Assembly (NCBI GenBank): GCA_963556195.1
Contig: OY744521.1
Span: 129,223,288 to 129,287,287 of the forward strand
Direction: 5' to 3'
Length of the DNA: 64,000 nt
Source: Sepiola atlantica
Taxonomy: Eukaryota; Mollusca; Cephalopoda; Sepiida; Sepiolidae
The position numbers were made by a program, and so were the translations under genes. The number at the start of each line of letters is the position of its first letter. Within the stretch, counting starts at the first letter, position 1. The notes under the pieces were generated by a model. It was given only the letters and a program-made list of their open reading frames with translations. It did not search any database and was not told the DNA's origin. Shown in pieces: positions 56,289-64,000 of this stretch.

Positions 56289-59126
56289 GTACTGTTGCGG
56301 AGGGGGATGGCTACACCAGCAGTAAACATCATGGCTTCGCGACGTTCGTGAAGAACAATGTACCATGGTCGCCTGCTAGTCAGTCGACCAATGATGCCAC
56401 AGTTGAGTAGATCAGTACGATGGTGGCCGAAAATACCATAGTCAACATTTACAAGCCACCACCACCCTGTTTGGAGCCGGCCACCATCCCGGATGTGCCG
56501 GCACCTGCAATTTATGCTGGTGATTTCAATAGTCGCCACACCGACTGGGGATACAACATCACCAACCAGGACGGCATCACGCTATCTGAATGGGCATCTG
56601 CTGTAGATGCCACACTCCTCTACGACCCGAAGGAGCGTTCGTCGTTCACCTCGGGACGATGGAACACTGAGACCAATCCCGACTTGGCCTTCTTTAAGAA
56701 CCTCCCGCACCAAACAGTGCCGGAGAGATGCATCCTGGGCCGGTTCCCTCACTCACAACATCGCCCATCGCTGATCACAACACCATCCTTGATCCAGCCA
56801 ACAGGGGGAAGATCAGTCCAGAGATGGAACTTCCGCAAAGCGGATTGGCAAGGCTACAAGAAGGAGGTCGAAACATCAGTTAAGGCTCTACCAACACCTC
56901 GAGCCGACAACACCGACGATGCTTATGAAGCCTATACAGAGATGTTGCTAAAGGCTGCGAAGAAACACATTCCCCGCGGACGACATACCAACTATATCCC
57001 TTGCTGGGATGAGGAATGCGAAGATCTATTGCGCCGCCACTCTGACTCCACAAATAGTGAGGAGAGAGCAGCAGCAGCTACCAGTCTTCTGGATAGACTA
57101 AACACCAAGCGCCAAGAGAGATGGGAAGAAACCGTGAAGACGATCGACTTCACTCACTCGAGCCGGAGAGCCTGGCAGACCATCAAGAAACTCACCGGTC
57201 GTTCAAGTAAACCATCTCCTTGCCCCATCACTGCCAATTCCATCGCAGCACGGATGCGGACAAGTACTTCACAAGAGACACCACAACCAAACTGAGGGAT
57301 CTCCACACCTCACTGAGTGCCGACACTGACCTCTCGGGTGAGTTTACGATGAAAGAGATGGAAGTAGCCATCAAACGCCTGAAGTCGAATAAAGCTCCGG
57401 GACCTGATAACATCCACCCGGAGTTTGTCATCCACCAAGGACAGAAAGCAACATAATGGCTACGCCTACTCTACACCGTGTGCTACAGAACATCGCGGCT
57501 GCCAAAGATCTGGCGCCGAACAAAGATCATCGCTCTGGCCAAGCCAAACAAGCCGCTCGATGACTCCAAAAGCTACCGCCCGATCTCGCTTCTCTGTATC
57601 CCATACAAACTCCTGGAACGGCTACTCTATGCGCGCCTCGAACCGGCCGGGGAAACCATACTACCTAAGGAACAAGCCGGCTTTCATCGTGGCAAGTCAA
57701 CAACAGACCAAGTCGCCTTGCTAACCCAGGACATCGAGAGCGCCTTCCAGAGAGGAGAAAAAGCCGGCACTGTTCTACTTGACCTCACGGCTGCATACGA
57801 CACCATCTGGTTACGTGGACTCCATGTTAAGCTGCTGCAAACCATTCCAGATCGACACCTGGTGAGTTTCACCATGGAGATGCTGAGTAATCGTAGCTTC
57901 TCCCTCCACACCAGCGACGGCCAACGCAGCAGACTACGGCGACTAAAGAACGGCGTCCCGCAAGGCTCGGTTTTGTCCCCGATGCTCGTCAACATATACA
58001 TCTACGACATACCGACAACAACAGCAAAAAGATACGGGTACGCCGACGACCTGCCCATCCTACAGACGGGCAGAAAATGGGAGACTATCGAGGCTGGGCT
58101 CACTGCGGACATGACGACCTTGTCCAGGTACCTCAAGAACTGGCGCCTGAAACTCAGTGTGGGCAAAGCCATGTCCGCGGTATTCCACCTCAACAACCGC
58201 GAGGAAAAACGCAAGCTTAAAGTGATGGTCAACAACACCACTCTCCTGTTCGACGCCACCCCGACGTACCTTGGCGTGAAACTCGACCGCCCACTGACAT
58301 ACCGTCAACACATCGAAAAGGTGACGGCAAAGGTGACATCACGTGCCGCACTGATTCGCCGTCTGGCCGGTACCACATGGGGAGCCGCAACCAAGACCCT
58401 GCGGATATCCACCCAAGCACTGGTTTTCTCAGCAGCTGAGTACTGCGCCCCGGTTTGGTGCCGAAGTACCCACACCAAAAAAGTGGACGCAGCTCTAAAC
58501 ACCGCCATGCGCCCAGTCTCTGAGACACTCCGCGCCACGCCGGTGAACCAACTACTGATCCTTTCCGGTATTGCCCCACCCGCTATCCAACGAGAAGCGA
58601 CTGTCCTGGAACTGTCAGGCAAGGCCAAGATTGACAAGAGACATCTGCTCCACGATATCATGAGCAAACCCCCTCCACCAGTACGCCTCAAATCACGCCA
58701 CGCACTCTCCCAGCACGCGCATCAGCTTCTGGAAACCGTCCCAGACACCACCTCAAAGCAGATGTGGACCAAGAACCGCTGGAGGGAAGAATGGCAACAG
58801 GCTGACCAACACCGACTGCACAGGTTCATCACCGACCCAGACGACATACCAGGGGCTGAGCTGCCACGAAGGCAATGGACCAATCCGAACCGCCTGAGAA
58901 CTGGTGTGGGCCGTTTTCCTGCCACAATGAGAGACTGGGGCCTGAGAGAGAGTGCTGCCTGTGAATGTGGCCACCCAGAACAGTCAGTTACGCACGTCAT
59001 TGAGGAATGTCCGCTGTTCAAACCACCCAATGGCGAGCAGGGCATAGCGGACCTTGATGACGAGACGAAAACCTGGCTTGCCAAGACCAAGCTGCAGCTT
59101 TGAGGGAGCTGGCACAAGAAAGAAAA
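56289..59126 (+). mobile_element. 5'-truncated I/Jockey-like LINE nested in the R4-like element
   Basis: Bounded by the 11-bp direct repeat AGTTACGTGGT at 56,278-56,288 and 59,127-59,137. GC content rises sharply exactly between these points. It starts inside the endonuclease and ends in a short A-rich tail (AAGAAAGAAAA). Orientation is opposite to its host element. Confidence 0.85.
56291..59103 (+). pseudogene. EN-RT polyprotein of the nested LINE, three lesions
   Basis: Endonuclease remnant with A-G-D-F-N-S-R-H-T-D-W-G (about 56,516-56,551). The linker has the T-H-S-S-R-R-A-W-Q-T-I block. The RT shows K-A-P-G-P-D, F-H-R-G-K-S-T-T-D-Q, D-L-T-A-A-Y-D-T-I-W, G-V-P-Q-G-S-V-L-S-P and Y-A-D-D-L. 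The C-terminus has C-E-C-G-H-P-E-Q-S-V-T-H-V-I-E-E-C. Lesions: TAG 56,408-56,410, a frameshift near 57,240-57,260, and TAA 57,454-57,456. From 57,457 to 59,103 the frame is clean, so the insertion is fairly recent. The endonuclease histidine region reads Q-H-R-P-S where S-D-H is expected. Confidence 0.9.
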
Positions 59127-60309
59127 AGTTACGTGGTCCTTTATTCAGTGTATGAAGTGTTCTGTGTATATATGGTCTATTTCAAATGAGTGTTCTCGTC
59201 GGTATGTTCTTTTAATTATAATGGTATCTCTGTTTATTGGTGATGTCTGCTTCAAGAATACCCAGGTATTTATAATTAACGCGTTCTTTAACTGCTCCTA
59301 GTACTTATCGATTGAGTTACTCTATATATTCAGCAGTTTCGCATGTTTTTAAACTCCTTCTAGTTTTTGCTAGTAATTTCATTTATCAATATATATGAGG
59401 TGATTTATTTTTTCTTTCTTTCTGTATATGTGTACGTTGGTGAGTGTCATTATAGCTATGACAAATAGTAGTGGAAATAGATAACCTTCCTGAAAATGTC
59501 TCTCTGTATCTGCAACAGTAGCACTGGGGATAAAAGTTGGGGAATACGAGTTTTACTGATGAAGAATATTTAGTTGAACGCACATGATCGTCGCAAAATT
59601 CAACGCAAAATATTTTTGAACGTGGAAACTTAAAACAACCATAAATAAACTTCTATAAACATTTTAAACAAACCAATGATAATTTGAGTTGAATTAGGAT
59701 TAATTAAAGAGAATTTATGTGTGCTTACTCCTTTTTCGCCCCAGATTTAAGCCCGGATGCAAATATTACGTGACTGTCGGCATGCTGGTCGTTTCAAAAA
59801 GACAGTGTCGGAGTTGAAAATTCATCTCGTTAATTAGTACCGAAAAAGGGCGATGCAGAAGTTGAATGTACCTTTCGTAGATTCATACCGGTCAAACAAG
59901 TAAAGGGGAATAACGCGCATACATTTACAGTATCTTGTTGTCCTTTAGCTGTCATCTCCACCTTCATTTCTGCATTGCTTTCTCAAGGAAGTTGACAATG
60001 TTGTCTGGTATTTTAAATATATTTAAGGATTAAATTATACATGTTTTGGGATGGTGCAGTATGCTTTCTTGTAGTCGATCCATGCTATCGCAACGTTCTT
60101 TTTACTGGTGTTTAATTCATTTACTATCTTCTGTTAGATATATAGCAGGTCATTTGATCCGTATGTCGCTTTACGGAACCATTTCTCTTCCTTTGTATTC
60201 CATCGTTGGCAGGTGCTTTCGAGTTTGCCATTTTTTAAAAGGTCGTTTTTCGTGTTGCTTTATTAATTTCGGTTTCTATTTCTTCTTCAATTCTGGAAAA
60301 TCTTAACGG

Positions 60310-61510
60310 CACAATTTAGTGAAGAGATTTACCAATTCTTTCATCACCGGGGACGATTCAATAGAAAGAATGTCGGAAAACGACAAAAGGCACAAAGAAT
60401 CGGCTGTACATCAACCGAATATATCGAAAGAAGTAAGCATAGAAAAAGAACATAGCTATGGCATGGATCGACTACAAGAAAGCCTACGACACGAGCCCCC
60501 AAGCATGGATAATTGAATGCTTAAGGATGTACAAAATATCTGACACTATAATAATCAATTCATGTAAAGAAAACATTGGAAACATGGAGAATGGGACTGA
60601 CAACTGGAGCACAACAACTGACAGGGATAAAAAATATACAGAGATACATTCTCCAGGGAGACTCACTATCTCCACTACTTTTACAATATCCATGATGCCG
60701 CTCAATAACATACTCATTAGATGCAATGTTGGACATAAATTTGACACGATAGAAAAATAAACCATCTCATGCGATGAATACTCTGAAACTATTTGCCCCC
60801 AAACAAAAAGGAGCTAGAACCACTTATAAGCACAACCAGCATCTTTGTCAGCATCTTTTAGAAATGGAATTCGTGATGGAAAAGTGTGTACTAGTTGAGA
60901 TGAAAAATAGAAAAATCCCCAAAACGGAAGGCATAGAACAGTCGAGAGGTGGTGAGAATACTTGATGAACGTGAAACTACACATACCTGAGTATTCTTGA
61001 AGCGGACACCATAAACAGATGACTAGAAAACAATACATGAGAATAATAAAAAAGCTCTTTGAAACTAAATTATATGGCAAAAAAACTAATGAAATAAATA
61101 AATATTTGGACAGTACCCTAGTAATATACTTTTGACCCTTAATAAACTGAGAAAAAAAAGAAAAACTTAGAAACCTGGATCACATAACCAGGAAATTAAT
61201 AAATATGTAACACGCATTTCACTCGAAAGATGATATTGGCCGATTCTGTAAGAATGGAAAGAAGGCAGAAACTGACTAGTTAGTATTGAAGACGATGCGA
61301 GAAAATGACAAGAAAATATACAACCCAAAATACAGAGAGCCCAATTACCACCGCTCAGATCACCGCCAATGTAAGAAATGGAAAGAACAACGAAATGGGA
61401 AACAAAAAAGACGAGAAACACAAAATGGGAAAAGAAGCTGATACATGGACAATTTATAAGACTTACTAATGAAATTGCGCACAAAAACACATGGACATTT
61501 CTATGGAAAT
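60310..61510 (+). mobile_element. R4/Dong-like LINE remnant, plus-strand copy 1
   Basis: M-A-W-I-D-Y-K-K-A-Y-D-T-S-P-Q-A-W-I-I-E-C-L at 60,458-60,520 is the RT palm start. Then come M-M-P-L-N-N-I-L-I-R near 60,690, an L-S-I-L-E-A-D-T-like segment near 60,990 and a Q-F-I-x-x-T-N-E-I-A-H-K-N-T-W-T-F-L-like block near 61,450-61,505. Multiple stops and shifts. Same family as the minus-strand copy at 55.5-60.3 kb. The two lie head to head. Confidence 0.6.
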
Positions 61511-61549
61511 TAAGCTATACACGGACCAGAAGACAGTGAGGGAAGTAAA

Positions 61550-61800
61550 ACTCAGAACCAAGAACGTAGCCATGGAATGGATCGACTATAAAAAGCATAC
61601 GGAATAATCCCCAAGCATGGATAATTGAATGTACAAAATAGCAGACAAAATTGTCAACTTTATAAAGAAAGTAGAGGAAAATTGAGACTTGAACTTACGA
61701 TGAGATATAAGAATAGAGAGAGTCATTTTCCAAGGAGACTTCCTATTCCCACTACTGAATATGATGCCACTCACCAACATCAATGCATGATATAGATTTA
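61550..61800 (+). mobile_element. R4/Dong-like LINE remnant, plus-strand copy 2
   Basis: A second palm start (M-E-W-I-D-Y-K-K, 61,572-61,596) and V-I-F-Q-G-D near 61,723-61,740, then M-M-P-L-T-N. It starts where copy 1 ends, so this is either a second truncated insertion or a duplication. Confidence 0.6.
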
Positions 61801-62504
61801 CGGAGAAAACAGAAAAAAATGATATAAAACAAATAAAGCAATTCTTTTTGTTTTTTTCATGGACTCATCCTCAAGAAACAACAAAAGCGATACAAAAAAA
61901 AACGAAAACAAAAAAAAACAACAAATTTTTAAAGAATATTTTCTGAGGCACAATTAAAAATCTGATTTATATTAATTTTAAAATGATAACATGGTACACA
62001 AGATTAATTAATGATGCATCACCATCGACCGCGTAACCTAATATGAGAGTGCGTGTTTTCTCCTACACGATGCACTGATTGATTGTTTATGAATTTGAAT
62101 CAGGGCTGTGTAACATGGATTTGCGATATTTGCAATAGTTGGGAACTTTTTGACAAAAAAAAAGAAGAAAAATCGTCGTGTGTGGCTCGGGGGGTATAGT
62201 TTTTCTTCCGATTCAATTACATCGAAAATTCATGAAAATTGAGATGGACCGAAAAAATCGTGTAAATATGTTTAAACAGATCAGATTTTTTGATTTATTT
62301 TTCTATTCGTTTTGTTTTAATTGTTGATGTTTCTTTTTTGAAAAAAAAAAAGAAAAGGAAAAATTTCTCAATATTTTTTACCCGGCTAAGAAAAAAAAAA
62401 GAAGAAAAATTCATTTTGCTCCAGGCTTTAAAAAGATTTTCTTGTAAGATGATCGTCCATAGCGATTGTACTGAGCGATATCTTTCGAGTTGTGTGGATT
62501 CAAG
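61801..62504. other. No recognised gene
   Basis: A-rich runs and AT-rich DNA. Confidence 0.5.
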
Positions 62505-63141
62505 TTGGAGAGAGAGATAGGGAGGGAGAGAGAGATAGGGAAATGAAGAGAGGCATATAAAAAGAGATATGAAGGAGTAAAGAGGGAGAGAGTGATAGAG
62601 AGATTGATAACACGATAGAGATGAAGAGGAAGAGATGAAGACGGAGAGAGATAGAGAAAAAGAGAGAGGGAAAAGAGGGAGAGAGAGAGGGGCATGGAGA
62701 GAAAGAGAGACGGAGACATATAGGGAAATAAAGGGAAAGAGAGAGAGAGGGATATAGAGAGAAAGATAGGGGGAGAGAGAAAGGAAAATAGAAGGTGAGA
62801 GAAATAGGGAGATGAGAGGGAGAGATAGGGAGAGAGACGGGGAGAAAAGGAAATAGAGAGTGAGAGAGAGGGAGAGGGGGATAGAGCGAAAAAATAAAGA
62901 AGAGAGATATGAAGAGAAAAAGGGTGAGGGAGAACAGAAGGGAGATAGGAACAAAAAGAGAGATAGATAGAAAAGAAATAGCGAGAAAGAGAGAGAACGA
63001 AAGAGAAGAAAGAGAGAGAGATATAAAGAAAAAGAGAGAGAAAGAGAGAGAGAGAGGGAGAGAAAGAGGGGGAAAACAGAAAGGGAGAAATAAATATAGG
63101 GATAGATAGATAGAGATAGAAAGAAAGAGAGAAATAGAAGA

Positions 63142-63198
<57 letters not shown>

Positions 63199-63297
63199 AA
63201 TAGAACAATAGATAAATAGATAGATAGATAGAAAGAAATAGAGGGATAGATAGATAGAGAGAGAAAGAGAGAGAAAGAGAGCGAGAAAGAAAGAGAC

Positions 63298-63328
<31 letters not shown>

Positions 63329-63472
63329 AAGAGAGCGAGAAAGAAAAAGAGAGAGAGAAAGAGAAAGAAACAAACAAAAATAAAGATAGAGAGAGAGAAA
63401 GAGAGAGAGAAAAAGAAAGAGAGTGAGAAAGAGAGATAGACAAAGAGATTAAAAAAGAAAGCGAGAGAGAAA

Positions 63473-63527
<55 letters not shown>

Positions 63528-63530
63528 TAA
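62505..63530. repeat. 1-kb GA-rich simple-sequence tract
   Basis: The plus strand is almost pure purine with GATA, GAGA and GAAA units, (GATA)n at 63,145-63,175 and (GA)n at 63,480-63,520. The long Ser/Leu-rich frame on the minus strand (62,295-63,443) is an artefact. The polypurine strand could form triplex DNA. Confidence 0.95.
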
Positions 63531-64000
63531 AAGAGGGTGAGAATCTTGTGAAGGACAGAAATGATTTCAGACCGAATATGCATCAAAGAAAGAAACACTC
63601 AAACTTAGTCATTTGTTTTGAAAAAGTTTCGTTCGTTCGCGCGCACGTGTCTGCCCATTGTTTGAAGTATTTTAAAACAAATTTCATATTAAAGAAATGT
63701 TTTAGTGTTGTATCGTTATCGCAAATTATAGCATGGTGGTCACGATGGCAAGCCATGTAAGATATATGTTTTCATATTGACCACAATAGTAGAAGGATAG
63801 GTGGTGGGGCTTAAGCACCGGTTATCGACGCGGACTGTTGATTTGGCGTGACGTGTACAAGTTCTATCGGACTACTGTTCTCACTTTGGAGTATATCCGC
63901 ACAACCTTTCGGTCTATACGGAATTTCAAATGGAACCGTTTATTTAATCTACAGGGGGTTGTCTGCTCTTGTTCTGTCAGCCATGACCGGGTAGAAGTCT
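63531..64000. other. No recognised gene
   Basis: A short frame at 63,548-63,760 is unsupported. Confidence 0.4.

Larger units (their letters stand above)
55480..60300 (-). mobile_element. R4/Dong-like LINE remnant, interrupted by another LINE
   Basis: Minus strand from about 60,300: K-A-P-like segment, then I-A-W-I-D-Y-K-K-A-Y (60,090-60,045) and F-Q-x-x-x-L-F-P-L-L-F-V-I-A-M (59,540-59,470). Then come Y-K-Y-L-G-I-L-E-A-D (about 59,290-59,260), H-R-L-F-I-R-Q-S-K-E-I-A (about 56,050) and T-N-Y-I-K-F-K-I-N-K-T-Q. Last is a region like a restriction-like endonuclease domain (H-I-I-V-Y-I-A-V-P-A, K-L-K-E-S-E-R-L-T-K-Y, 55,871-55,662). Many stops and shifts. The gap 56,289-59,126 is the nested LINE. 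Clade call from remembered motifs. Confidence 0.65.

Noticed and set aside
62295..63443. 382-codon minus-strand open frame rich in Ser and Leu
   Set aside because: It is a translation of the GA-rich simple-sequence tract, with no domain and no plausible codon pattern.

Overview
The window looks like intergenic or intronic DNA from an invertebrate with a large, AT-rich, repeat-dense genome. I see no convincing host gene. The best guess is a mollusc, probably a cephalopod, because of about 25 long (TA)n arrays, tRNA-derived SINE-like repeats with (TA)n tails, many foldback elements, and remnants of several LINE classes, Ty3/gypsy and mariner. This assignment is inference. No conserved single-copy gene or true tRNA/rRNA gene was seen to confirm it.

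Layout. 1-2403 holds a damaged Jockey/CR1-like LINE whose family recurs at 9.2-10.0, 14.5-15.1, 23.0-23.4 and 47.0-48.7 kb. 2.4-29 kb is repeat-rich: foldback elements (2.8, 3.5-4.1, 16.6-17.0, 20.9-21.3, 28.5-29.0 kb), an RTE-like LINE 3' end with a (GAT)n tail (5.1-5.56 kb), three dispersed unclassified repeat families, a 0.45-kb tandem duplication (18.1-19.1 kb) and a 1,001-bp solo LTR (26,377-27,377). 29.37-35.93 kb is a nested structure. A 274-bp solo LTR with 5-bp ATTAT target duplications has been split by a nearly intact 6.26-kb Tx1/L1-like LINE flanked by a 17-bp target duplication. This LINE has an RRM/zinc-knuckle ORF1 and an EN-RT ORF2 broken by one in-frame TAG. 36.0-37.3 kb is a dead mariner with DD34D residues and four nonsense codons. 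43.8-44.4 kb is a Ty3/gypsy Pol fragment. 55.5-61.8 kb is a second nested cluster: an R4/Dong-like element on the minus strand was interrupted by a 5'-truncated I/Jockey-like LINE with an 11-bp target duplication, and two further R4-like fragments lie on the plus strand. 62.5-63.5 kb is a 1-kb GA-rich simple-sequence tract.

Main discovery. Several SINE-like repeats carry a type I hammerhead self-cleaving ribozyme 34-44 nt downstream of a tRNA-like B box. Three copies have a complete core: minus strand 40,699-40,749, minus strand 27,941-27,983 and plus strand 28,845-28,901. Three more are damaged (28,208-28,250, 37,535-37,579 and 45,901-45,941). All combine a C-U-G-A-N-G-A box, a stem II, G-A-A-A, a tiny stem III and a stem I that pairs across the cleavage site. 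Two copies lie head-to-tail 267 bp apart, as in satellite or retrozyme-type hammerhead repeats. Hammerheads are known in schistosome SM-alpha repeats, Penelope-like elements and retrozymes. I do not know of a description of this tRNA-head/hammerhead/(TA)n family, but I could not search for one.
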